A stretch of 64,000 nucleotides of DNA, taken from contig QFQR01000006.1 in the NCBI GenBank assembly GCA_003243275.1, positions 186,001 to 250,000 of the forward strand, given 5' to 3'. Numbering within the stretch: position 1 is the first letter of the stretch; every line of letters begins with the position of its first letter. This DNA comes from Leifsonia xyli (lineage in GTDB: Bacteria > Actinomycetota > Actinomycetes > Actinomycetales > Microbacteriaceae). Below the pieces are notes generated by a model. It was not told the DNA's origin. It did no database searches and saw nothing but the letters and a program-made list of their open reading frames with translations. Of this stretch, positions 16,775 to 24,075 are shown piece by piece. The position numbers and the translations under genes are program-made.

Positions 16775-17472
16775 CGTGTCTCCTTCGGGAGCGGGAGCGG
16801 GGTCGCGGTTGCGGTGGCCGGGTCGCTGCCGCTGGCGGTCGCGAGCGCTGCGCGGGTGGCGTCGAGCATCGCGCTGTCGCGGTAGAGGCCGTCGGTGGAG
16901 AGCTCGAGCGAGGGGAGGGTGAGGCGGGCGAGCACGGCGGAGTCGAGGAGGTCGCCGCCGAGCGCGCGCTCGAGGTGGCTGCGCAGCAGCAGCGGGGCGA
17001 GGCCGTGGAGCGTCACGAGCAGGGCGCGGGCCTCGGGGTCGGCGCTCTCGTGCATCGTCTGGTCGGCGACGCCGGCGTCGAGGATCGTGCGGGTCTCGGC
17101 GACCAGTTGGTCGAACAGCACGCGGCCGTGGGGGCCGTCGTCGGTGAGCATCGTCGCCAGGTAGTCGACGAGCGGGCGGAACTGCTCGGGCGCGGCGAGC
17201 CAGCCCGCGATCGTCTCCCGCATCCGGCCCGGTTGCCGCGTGTCGGCCTGCGCCTGGTCGAGCTGGGCGAGCATCCACCGGTCGCACTCCTCGCGGAGGG
17301 ACTCCTTCGAGCCGAAGTGGTGGATAACGAGCGCGGGACTCACGCCCGCCTCGGTCGCGATCTCGCGCACGCTCGTGTGCGCGTAGCCGCGCGCGCCGAA
17401 CAGCCGCACCGCCGCATCCCGGATGCGGGCGGCCGCCGTGAGGTCGTCGGGCGGAGTGTGCGCTGAACGCAT
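16771..17472 (-). CDS. TetR-family regulator of the ABC exporter
   Basis: The 233-residue protein has a TetR DNA-binding domain (AAVRLFGARGYAHTSVREIA, then TEAGVSPALVIHHFGSKESL) and a helical sensor domain. It is the first gene of the exporter operon. The start ATG at 17472 lies inside the palindrome CTGAACGCATGTTCAG, and the -10 element is only seven bases away. The mRNA therefore appears leaderless, and the repressor would sit on its own start codon. It probably senses the compound the exporter removes. Confidence 0.92.
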   Translation of the reverse strand: MRSAHTPPDDLTAAARIRDAAVRLFGARGYAHTSVREIATEAGVSPALVIHHFGSKESLREECDRWMLAQLDQAQADTRQPGRMRETIAGWLAAPEQFRPLVDYLATMLTDDGPHGRVLFDQLVAETRTILDAGVADQTMHESADPEARALLVTLHGLAPLLLRSHLERALGGDLLDSAVLARLTLPSLELSTDGLYRDSAMLDATRAALATASGSDPATATATPLPLPKETR

Positions 17473-17508
17473 GTTCAGTACTCTAAATGGTCGTTCAGTC
17501 AGGGGCAA
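17463..17508 (-). promoter_or_regulatory. Leaderless promoter and operator of the TetR-ABC operon
   Basis: On the minus strand -35 TTGCCC (17503-17508), a 17-base spacer and -10 TAGAGT (17480-17485) lie seven bases before the ATG at 17472. The palindrome CTGAACGCATGTTCAG (17463-17478) spans the start codon. A further ACTGAAC half-site lies upstream, between the -10 and -35 elements, at about 17493-17499. This suggests repression at the first codon. Confidence 0.75.
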
Positions 17509-17832
17509 CCCCTGCCCGCGTGGTCGAAGAGCGCCACGCCCCAGGTGGTCGAGACCGCCGCCGCCAGCAGAGTCGCTCCGCGCATCCGCATCACTCGGAT
17601 ACGTCAGCAAGCCCCGCCGTGCGCAGAGCAACGGCTGTCGCAGCGCTCAAGCACCCTGGCGATTCGTGCCGAATGGTCCTCAACCTTGCCCGATAGCGAC
17701 CATTTCGCACGAATGTGGAGATCGTGGGTGTCGGGCTTCTGGGCGGCCCGATTAGGTGTGGTCCATTCCCCGCGGGTGACAGTCCACGTCGCTGGCCCAC
17801 CAATGCGGGGCTGTCACCCGCGGGAGCGCGTC
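17509..17832. other. Intergenic interval with two large inverted repeats
   Basis: No gene is supported in these 324 bases. They contain a degraded family A-like stretch (about 17518-17560, GGTCGAAGAGCGCC) and an inverted repeat with arms ATTCGTGCCGAATGGT (17662-17677) and ACCATTTCGCACGAAT (17699-17714; two mismatches). A second inverted repeat, at 17769-17824, is listed separately. Apparent frames across it lack start signals and family resemblance. Confidence 0.6.
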
Positions 17833-17838
17833 TATAAC
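17769..17838 (+). promoter_or_regulatory. Promoter with a large inverted repeat upstream of the HNH nuclease
   Basis: CCCGCGGGTGACAGTCC (17769-17785) and GGGCTGTCACCCGCGGG (17808-17824) are 17-base arms with one mismatch and a 22-base loop. The right arm contains a -35-like CTGTCA (17811-17816), placed 16 bases from a -10 TATAAC (17833-17838). The repeat could be an operator for a large dimer or the terminator of an unseen transcript. Confidence 0.55.
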
Positions 17839-17869
17839 GTGAGGTTCAATCTCGATCTGAGGAGCTTCG

Positions 17870-19291
17870 TTGTCGAATCCACCCCTGCCGCCCGCTGGGT
17901 GGTATCAGGACCCCGACGATGCCAGGTCCGAGTGGTTCTGGACCGGCACAGAGTGGTCTGACGAGCGCCGGGCCGCCGCGAGCCCCACCGCGACCCGTCC
18001 CGCCAAGCGGGGCATCCGTCGCTGGTTCGCTAGCTTCACACCGATGTCATGGCTGGTGTTCATCGTCCTCAGCGTGGTGGTGCTGATCAATCTGGTGAGT
18101 GGTGGCATCGGCGGCGGGCTGATCGTGGTCGGTGTGATCGGCCTGGGCACCGGTGTGTACTCCTTCGCGACACGCCGCGGGAGCTGGGCGCGCATCAGCG
18201 GGCGCGCGGTCGCGGCATTGGTCGTCGTGACGAGCCTCGCGGTGACCTTCGTGGGAGGCGGCGTCTACGGGGCCACACGTCCAAGCGCTGCGCCCGAAGC
18301 GGCGCTCGTCGATGAGCCCACGAAGGCGGCGGATACGCCACCTGCAACCGAATCACCGAAGCCGACGCCCCGTGCGACAACCGATGCGAGCATCGAGCCG
18401 GACGCGCCGGCGGTTGTTTCGATGCCGTCCGACTCCGCGTCGGTGGTGGTGGCAGACAATACGGTGACGCAGACAACTGCCGCCGCGTTGTTGGCGACGC
18501 TCCCGGTCAAAGGGCGGGCACCGAAGACCGGGTATGGTCGGGTCGCCCAATTCGGCACCGCGTGGCTTGACGTGGATCGCAACGGATGTGATACGCGCAA
18601 CGACATCCTGGCTCGCGATCTTGAGCCCAAGGTCAAGTCCGGGCCGTGCAAGGTGACCTCGGGCACTTTGTTAGACCCGTACACGGGCAAGACCATCGAT
18701 TTTGTTCGCGGCAACGAGACGTCGCTTGCGGTGCAGATCGACCACGTCGTTCCGCTCATGAACGCGTGGGAGACCGGTGCGCAGCAACTCAGTGCAGCGC
18801 AGCGGATCACCTTGGCGAACGATCCGCTCAATCTGCTGGCGGTGGACGGCTCGACGAACACGAAGAAAGGTGCGGGGGATGCGGCCACATGGCTTCCGCC
18901 GCAGAAGAGCTTCCGATGTGAGTACGTTGCGCGTCAGGTATCGGTCAAGGCGACGTACGGTCTGTGGGTGACCCAGGCGGAACACGATGCGATTGCGAGA
19001 ATCCTCGAGGCGTGCCCGGATCAGCCGGCGATGACGTCGACGTTTGCTCCCGCCGCGGTGACGCAACCCGCGCCCGCTCCGGCTCCGGCTCCCGCGCCGG
19101 CTCCTGCTCCCGCTCCGGCACCCGCGCCTGCGCCCGCCCCTGCGCCCGCGCCGGCGCCTGCTCCCGCGCCTGACGTCTACTACGAGAACTGCACCGCGGT
19201 GCGCGCGGCAGGCGCAGCACCCATCTACGCCGGTCAGCCCGGCTACTCCCGAAAACTCGATCGAGACGGCGACGGGATCGGGTGCGAATAG
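17870..19291 (+). CDS. Membrane-linked HNH (DUF1524/GmrSD-C) nuclease with Excalibur domain
   Basis: The 473-residue protein has four parts. An N-terminal DUF2510 domain (LPPAGWYQDPDDARSEWFWT) is followed by two or three membrane helices (residues about 55-135). The DUF1524 HNH nuclease domain comes next (IDHVVPLMNAWETGAQQLSA, then ANDPLNLLAVDGSTNTKKGA); the His of DHVVPL and the two Asn residues are the metal-binding set. A run of about 18 Ala-Pro dipeptides then leads to a C-terminal Excalibur calcium-binding motif (DRDGDGIGCE). The nuclease domain should lie outside the membrane and digest DNA in the medium or wall. The TTG at 17870 is chosen because GAGGAG lies five bases upstream. Codon use is slightly less GC-rich than neighbours. 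Confidence 0.88.
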   Translation: MSNPPLPPAGWYQDPDDARSEWFWTGTEWSDERRAAASPTATRPAKRGIRRWFASFTPMSWLVFIVLSVVVLINLVSGGIGGGLIVVGVIGLGTGVYSFATRRGSWARISGRAVAALVVVTSLAVTFVGGGVYGATRPSAAPEAALVDEPTKAADTPPATESPKPTPRATTDASIEPDAPAVVSMPSDSASVVVADNTVTQTTAAALLATLPVKGRAPKTGYGRVAQFGTAWLDVDRNGCDTRNDILARDLEPKVKSGPCKVTSGTLLDPYTGKTIDFVRGNETSLAVQIDHVVPLMNAWETGAQQLSAAQRITLANDPLNLLAVDGSTNTKKGAGDAATWLPPQKSFRCEYVARQVSVKATYGLWVTQAEHDAIARILEACPDQPAMTSTFAPAAVTQPAPAPAPAPAPAPAPAPAPAPAPAPAPAPAPAPAPDVYYENCTAVRAAGAAPIYAGQPGYSRKLDRDGDGIGCE

Positions 19292-19378
19292 CCCAGACGG
19301 CAGTAGATGCGTGGCGAGAGCGGGGTCGTGGTGGCGCAGCTCGCGCCCCATACACTCGCTTCTGACCGAGGAGGACAT

Positions 19379-20617
19379 ATGCCCGCGCCTGGTTTCGCCG
19401 TGATCGACCTGGAGACGACGGGGCTGTTCCCCGGCGGCCATGACCGGATCGTCGAACTCGCCGTGGTGCACGTCGACGACCACGGGCACATCACCGGCCG
19501 GTGGGAGACGCTGCTCAACCCGGGACGCGACCTCGGGCCGCAGCAGCTCCACGGCATCCGGGCGGCCGACATCCTGGATGCGCCGACCTTCACGGAGGTC
19601 GTGCCGCAGCTCGTCGAGCTGCTCGCGGGGCGGGTACCGGTGGCGCACAACGCGCGCTTCGACTCGGGCTTCCTGTTCGCAGAACTGGAGGCGGCGGGCG
19701 TCGAGCTGTGGCAGCGACCCGAGTTCCTCTGCACGATGCTGCTCGCCCGCGACTACCTGCCGGGGTCGGGCCGGTCGCTCGCGGACTGCTGCGACGCGTT
19801 CGACATCCCGCTCGACGGCGCGCACCGTGCCAGCGTGGACGCGCTCGCGGCGGCGAGCCTGTTGTCCGCCTACATGGCGGCCGACCCGAACACCTCGCTG
19901 TGGCTCGAGGCGCTCGAGCGGGCGTCGGCGTTCGGCTGGCCGCAGCTGCCGGAGGTTGCGGTGACGCGCCCGTGGCGCGTGCGCCCGGATGCGGTCGCCG
20001 AGATCACAGCGGCGACGTTCCTCGAGCGCATCACCCGCAAGCTGCCCGAGTTCGCCGGGCCTGCCGAGCAGGCTGAGTATCTGGCGATGCTCGATCGCGC
20101 CCTCATCGACCGCCACATCTCGGCGACCGAGGCGCACGCGCTCGTGGCGCTTACAGAGGAGCTCGGCATCGACCGCGCCACCGTCGTCGCCCTGCACCGC
20201 CGCTACTTCGACGACCTCACCGCCGTCGCCTGGGCAGATGGTGAGCTGACGGATGCCGAGCTCGCCGACCTGGTGGCGGTCGCCGACCTGCTCGACATCC
20301 CGACGGATGCGATCGGAGAGGCGACGGACGCGTCGCGCTGGGTGGCGGCTGCCGCATCCGTCGCGCCTTCGGCGAATCGCTTCGCGCTCGCGCCCGGCGA
20401 CCTCGTCGTGCTGACGGGTGAGATGAGCCTGCCGCGCTCGGCGATCGAGCTGGAGCTGGTGTCGCGCGGCTTCACACCGTGGCCGGCCGTGACGAAGAAG
20501 GTCGCGCTCGTCGTGGCTGCCGACCCGGATTCGCTGTCGGGCAAGGCGCGGAAGGCGCGGGACTACGGGATACCGGTGGTGGGGGAGGGGGCGTTGTGGG
20601 GGTTGCTGGGCGACTGA
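19379..20617 (+). CDS. DnaQ-like 3'-5' exonuclease with TerB-like middle and BRCT domain
   Basis: The 412-residue protein starts with a DEDDh exonuclease domain: motif I VIDLETTGL (Asp and Glu), motif II VAHNARFDSGFL, and motif III HRASVDALAAASLL with the general-base His. A middle helical segment (TAVAWADGELTDAELADLVA) resembles TerB/tellurite-resistance-like domains. The end (GDLVVLTGEMSLPRSAIELE onward) is a BRCT-like domain as in NAD-dependent ligase. It likely trims DNA ends in repair rather than serving as the replicative proofreader. The ATG at 19379 follows GAGGAGGA. Confidence 0.93.
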   Translation: MPAPGFAVIDLETTGLFPGGHDRIVELAVVHVDDHGHITGRWETLLNPGRDLGPQQLHGIRAADILDAPTFTEVVPQLVELLAGRVPVAHNARFDSGFLFAELEAAGVELWQRPEFLCTMLLARDYLPGSGRSLADCCDAFDIPLDGAHRASVDALAAASLLSAYMAADPNTSLWLEALERASAFGWPQLPEVAVTRPWRVRPDAVAEITAATFLERITRKLPEFAGPAEQAEYLAMLDRALIDRHISATEAHALVALTEELGIDRATVVALHRRYFDDLTAVAWADGELTDAELADLVAVADLLDIPTDAIGEATDASRWVAAAASVAPSANRFALAPGDLVVLTGEMSLPRSAIELELVSRGFTPWPAVTKKVALVVAADPDSLSGKARKARDYGIPVVGEGALWGLLGD

Positions 20618-20673
20618 CGGCGGAAGGTGGCCGGAGGCGCGCGGGGTGCGGTTGGCTGACGAGCACGCGATCC

Positions 20674-21435
20674 TCAAGCTTCTCGCATCTCGTCTGCACG
20701 CCGCAGAATCTCCTCTTGGCATTCTGGCGAGATCATGGTGGACCAGAGAATCTCACCGGGCGCGGGTTCGAAACCCAGTTCGTCGCTTGGCTCCGGCAGC
20801 CAATCAGCTGACTTCAGGCCCGGGATCGCGCTGAACACCACGGTGAGGAAGGTGACGTCGAGGCTGCCGGTGGCGCCGATCGCAAGGTAGACGCGCTGGT
20901 CTTCGAACATCCGGATGCGAACCCGCACTTCGCGGTCGCCCACGGCGAAGGCGACGACTTCCCCGCTCGTCAGCGACTCGGCTGCCGCCACGACCACCGT
21001 GGTCTGAACGATCGTGGTCGAGAACTCGGCGGCCTCGGCGAGGAGTCTGTCGCGATCCCATTCGGTGGGGAGCAGGAAGTCAGACCCGCCCTGGGCGTCA
21101 GTGCGTGCAGCCAGCAGGGCGTAGAAGTCGTGCTGAGGCGAGTCGGCCATACGATCGCCGCCGGCGGTCAACCACCAGCGATGCGCGATGTGGGTGAGCG
21201 GTGCGATCTCGCCCGCGGCGCCGCGGTAGGTGGCCGTCTTTACTTTGAACCACACTCGGTCGGCGAGCAAACGGATCCGCTCGCCGCCGCCTGATCTGAC
21301 TTGGGCGGGAGTTGCCTGAGCTTTGACGATGAGCGGATGCTCGACTTCGTGAAGGAGGACGCGGAGCGCGGGTACCGCGATGCCGAGATCGCGCAGACAC
21401 GCGCGAGTCGGTCTGACTTGATCGCGATCCTTCAT
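20674..21435 (-). CDS. Unrecognised protein paired with an RHH regulator
   Basis: I do not recognise this 253-residue protein. It has a Trp/Lys-rich segment (RVWFKVKTATYRGAAGEIAP, then HRWWLTAGGDRMADSPQHDF) and an alpha/beta stretch with a hydrophobic core (TTIVQTTVVVAAAESLTSGE). The acidic C-terminus is rich in Glu, Pro and Trp (SADWLPEPSDELGFEPAPGE). No membrane helix or signal peptide is seen. It lies 25 bases downstream of a ribbon-helix-helix gene on the same strand, and a palindromic operator stands before that gene. A toxin or effector role beside an antitoxin-like regulator is possible but not shown. Confidence 0.72.
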   Translation of the reverse strand: MKDRDQVRPTRACLRDLGIAVPALRVLLHEVEHPLIVKAQATPAQVRSGGGERIRLLADRVWFKVKTATYRGAAGEIAPLTHIAHRWWLTAGGDRMADSPQHDFYALLAARTDAQGGSDFLLPTEWDRDRLLAEAAEFSTTIVQTTVVVAAAESLTSGEVVAFAVGDREVRVRIRMFEDQRVYLAIGATGSLDVTFLTVVFSAIPGLKSADWLPEPSDELGFEPAPGEILWSTMISPECQEEILRRADEMREA

Positions 21436-21460
21436 GTCGGGAAGCTATCGAGAGCCACCG

Positions 21461-21721
21461 TCACGCTTCGCTGAAGCCGCCGAGTTCCTCGAGTCGTTCG
21501 CGCGACAGGCCGGTGACTTCAGCGATCAGGCTCGCTCGCGTGCCGTCGAGCCGCTCGAGTGACGCCCGTACGCCGGTCGTGATCTCGTCGCGATGCTGCT
21601 CGACGTACTCACGAACGGCGATGTCGACGATGTCCTTCTTGGAGCGCCCGAGGAAGTGCGAGGCTTCGGTGAGGAGCTCATCGGTGGCGGGGCTGACCTT
21701 GATGGGGCTTGTGGCGGCCAT
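21461..21721 (-). CDS. Ribbon-helix-helix (CopG-like) regulator or antitoxin
   Basis: The 86-residue protein has the RHH pattern: strand SPIKVSPATDELLTEASHFL, then helix GRSKKDIVDIAVREYVEQHR, with a charged C-terminal helix ending in GLSRERLEELGGFSEA. Proteins of this size usually act as DNA-binding antitoxins or autoregulators. The ATG at 21721 is followed upstream by a 24-base palindrome (21750-21773), a plausible autoregulatory site. The next gene downstream on the strand encodes the unrecognised 253-residue protein, its likely partner. Confidence 0.83.
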   Translation of the reverse strand: MAATSPIKVSPATDELLTEASHFLGRSKKDIVDIAVREYVEQHRDEITTGVRASLERLDGTRASLIAEVTGLSRERLEELGGFSEA

Positions 21722-21749
21722 GGTGTGCGTGCCTTTGAGTTGACGAGTG

Positions 21750-21781
21750 AGGGTAGAGGTACCCGAGTACCCTACGGTACC
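21750..21781. promoter_or_regulatory. Palindromic operator upstream of the RHH gene
   Basis: AGGGTA (21750-21755) and TACCCT (21768-21773) flank GAGGTACCCGAG, whose core GGTACC is itself palindromic. ACGGTACC follows at 21774-21781. The repeated GGTACC half-sites lie 29 bases before the RHH start and overlap the stop of the preceding gene. Confidence 0.65.
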
Positions 21782-23532
21782 GCAGTGAACTTGAGAACCC
21801 CTGGGCGTGCCAGCATCCCCCGCAGGTGCTCCCGCAGCCCCGCATCCACCACGTACACGTACGTGCCGCGGATGCCGCGCGTCAGCAGCACCGCGTACAC
21901 GTTGCGGATGTACCGCAGGAGGTCGTCGTCGGTGTAGACGATGCCGAGGGTGGCGTTGTTCTCCTTGCCCTTCTTGTCGCGGTAGTTCTCGCGCGAGGCG
22001 ACGATGCGACCGGATTCCGCGTCGTAGCGTAGGTCGGGCCCGATGATGACACCGGCGTAGTTGAGGTCGTAGCCCTGAACGGTGTGGATGGAGCCGACCT
22101 CGTCGACGGAGCCGGGGGAGTTGATCCAGTCGGTGGCCGTGCGGTTCCAGCGCAGCCGCAGCCCGTCGAGCTCGATGTCGTGCGCGGCGGGGTCGTGGCG
22201 GCTGCGCCAGTCCCAGGCGTACCCCGCGACCATCCGTGCCAGCCCGTGCTCGGCCTCCCGCGCCAGCAGCTCGCGCCGCAGCTCGCCGAGGTCGTCGAAC
22301 ATCCGGAGGTCGTAGTCGCCGAGGTCGATCGCATCCGACCGCTCGCCGCGCAGCAGCGCGCGCACGTGGCCGACGTAGTCGGCATCCGCCTTCACCCGCA
22401 TCTGAGACGTGAGCGGGTAGAGCCGGTGCTGGCCACGCGCATCCGCGAGCAGCCGCGCAGTGGTCTCGCCCGGCAGGTCGGCGGGCCGCACGCTCTGCTC
22501 GGCGTCGAGCATGAGGATGCGGTGGTCGCTCTGCGCGACGATCCAGTCGAGTTGGGTGCGCGTCTTGTCGTCGTGCCCGAACAGGCGCGTGGTGATGTCG
22601 GCGAAGCTCTTGTTGAGCGGTCCGGAGGCCTGGTTGGCGCGCTGCCCGAGTCGGTGCGACTCGTCGACGAGCAGCAGGTCGAAACGCTCGGCCGACTTGC
22701 CGACGTCGAACGGCGACAGCACCATCGAGCGGTGCAGCTTCGGCGTCTTCGTGAACACCCGCTGGATCGACTCGCGCAACGACTGCTGCGGCACCACCAG
22801 CGCCATCCGGAACTCGCGCAGCAGCTCGCGGTTCTCGGGCACGAAGTACTCGGCGAACATCGAGTCCTCGGGGCGCAGCTCGGCGTCGTCGTAGTCGCGG
22901 ATGTCGGCGAGCAGCTTCATGAGGAAGATCGCGACGATCGTCTTGCCGGTGCCGGGGTTGCCCTGCACGACGCTCGTGGTGCGCGCTCCGGTGCCGAGGT
23001 CGGCGAACAGCCCGTCGAGGATGTCTTCGACCGCGATCGCCTGGTCGGGGGTGAGTGCCTTGAACGGCGACAGCTTGAAGAGGTCGTCGTTCTCGATCTC
23101 GGGGATGCTGCGCGCGAACAGCCCCTCGGCGCGGAGCCGCTCGAACACGTCGCGGAACGACTCGCGGTAGGTGTCGCGGTCGAAGTAGTCCGCATCCGTC
23201 ATGCCGCCGTTGCCGTTGACCATCGTGTAGCGCCCGTCGCCGGCGAACCAGCGGATGAGGTGCGACTCGAGGTCGTGGCACGCCGACTTATTGAAGGTGT
23301 CGTCGATGACGACGCGCACGGATGCGAGCCCCTGCTTCTCGGGGGCCTTCAGGTGCTGCTCGATGCGGCCTGCGGCGTTGACGGTCTCGCCGACATAGAC
23401 GCGCCCCTGCGGAGTGCCCGGGCCGTCGATGACGTAGACGACGGGCCAGTTGCTGTGCCGCGGATGCTGCGCACCCCAGCTGCGCGCCGCCCGCTTGTCG
23501 AACGGCAGCCGCTCGATGCTAGAGGGCGTCAT
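21772..23532 (-). CDS. GIY-YIG nuclease fused to DUF2075 helicase-like ATPase
   Basis: The 586-residue protein begins with a GIY-YIG-like nuclease domain (VVYVIDGPGTPQGRVYVGET, residues about 31-110). A DUF2075 superfamily ATPase follows: Walker A GNPGTGKT near residue 190, Walker B LLLVDESHRL, and C-terminal motifs TVQGYDLNYAGVIIGPDL and YVYVVDAGLREHL. The domain pair is typical of genes in defence islands, where a DNA- or RNA-unwinding ATPase directs a nuclease; the target is unknown. It overlaps the MazG-like gene by 14 bases, so the two are co-translated. The ATG at 23532 fits the N-terminal domain start. Confidence 0.9.
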   Translation of the reverse strand: MTPSSIERLPFDKRAARSWGAQHPRHSNWPVVYVIDGPGTPQGRVYVGETVNAAGRIEQHLKAPEKQGLASVRVVIDDTFNKSACHDLESHLIRWFAGDGRYTMVNGNGGMTDADYFDRDTYRESFRDVFERLRAEGLFARSIPEIENDDLFKLSPFKALTPDQAIAVEDILDGLFADLGTGARTTSVVQGNPGTGKTIVAIFLMKLLADIRDYDDAELRPEDSMFAEYFVPENRELLREFRMALVVPQQSLRESIQRVFTKTPKLHRSMVLSPFDVGKSAERFDLLLVDESHRLGQRANQASGPLNKSFADITTRLFGHDDKTRTQLDWIVAQSDHRILMLDAEQSVRPADLPGETTARLLADARGQHRLYPLTSQMRVKADADYVGHVRALLRGERSDAIDLGDYDLRMFDDLGELRRELLAREAEHGLARMVAGYAWDWRSRHDPAAHDIELDGLRLRWNRTATDWINSPGSVDEVGSIHTVQGYDLNYAGVIIGPDLRYDAESGRIVASRENYRDKKGKENNATLGIVYTDDDLLRYIRNVYAVLLTRGIRGTYVYVVDAGLREHLRGMLARPGVLKFTAVP

Positions 23533-23830
23533 ACTTCGTGCTCCGGCCGCGGGCCTTGTCGACCGGGTACTTCGCGCGCGTCCGCTCGAGCTTGCGCAGC
23601 ACGAGCTCGTCGGGATCCTCGCCGAGCTTGTCGGCTAGTAGCAGGCAGTAGGTGAGCACGTCGGCGAGCTCGTCGCGGATGCGGTCGGGGTCGGCGTCGG
23701 CGCTCCACTGGAAGCACTCGAGCAACTCGCCCGCCTCGATCGAGATGCTTTTCGCCAGATTCTCAGGGGAGTGGAACTGCGCCCAGTCGCGCTCGGCGAC
23801 GAGGGCGCGGAGGGCTGTGTGGGTGTTCAC
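23519..23830 (-). CDS. MazG-like nucleotide pyrophosphohydrolase
   Basis: The 103-residue protein is an all-alpha NTP pyrophosphatase of the MazG/RS21-C6 type. Metal ligands are visible as EAGELLECFQW (ExxE) and DELADVLTYCLLLADKLG (ExxD). It would hydrolyse (d)NTPs to monophosphates and diphosphate, cleaning the nucleotide pool or altering it during infection. It is the first gene of a pair with the GIY-YIG/DUF2075 protein (14-base overlap), which suggests a shared role. Confidence 0.93.
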   Translation of the reverse strand: MNTHTALRALVAERDWAQFHSPENLAKSISIEAGELLECFQWSADADPDRIRDELADVLTYCLLLADKLGEDPDELVLRKLERTRAKYPVDKARGRSTKYDAL

Positions 23831-24075
23831 GCGGTCAACTTAGCAGCGCGGACTCACCCCAATGACTCCGAACGCGGGTGACGTTGCCTGCTCATCCCTA
23901 TGCAGCGCGATGTTCTAACGTCCCCAGCCTGCGCTAACGTAACGAGCGAACCGCGCTAGCAGGCGCGGTTCGTGATTCTTCGACCCGAGAGGAGTCGAGA
24001 GACGCATGGACGCGCTCGCGAACCCGTTTACTAGTCTGCCATGTACGAAAACTAGGAACGCGTAGAAGTGCGACT
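23831..24075. other. Divergent intergenic region before the OLD-family gene
   Basis: These 245 bases separate the MazG-like gene from the OLD-family gene. They hold the hairpin at 23947-23972 and an AT-richer stretch (24028-24060; TTTACTAGTCTGCC and AAAACTAGGAACG) likely to contain the promoter of the OLD gene. No gene is supported. Confidence 0.5.
23947..23972 (+). terminator. Hairpin with T-rich tail upstream of the OLD gene
   Basis: CGAACCGCGC (23947-23956) pairs perfectly with GCGCGGTTCG (23963-23972) around TAGCAG and is followed by TGATTCTT. It resembles a factor-independent terminator on the plus strand. No gene precedes it on that strand, so it may be an attenuator or the end of an unseen small RNA. 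Confidence 0.55.

Noticed and set aside
16860..17420. Long open frames on the opposite strand of the TetR and ABC genes
   Set aside because: They are high-GC antisense frames without conserved motifs; all core family motifs lie on the minus strand.
19072..19170. Ala-Pro tract as a possible DNA tandem repeat or CRISPR-like array
   Set aside because: Codons vary freely while the dipeptide is kept, so selection is on the protein linker and not on a DNA repeat.
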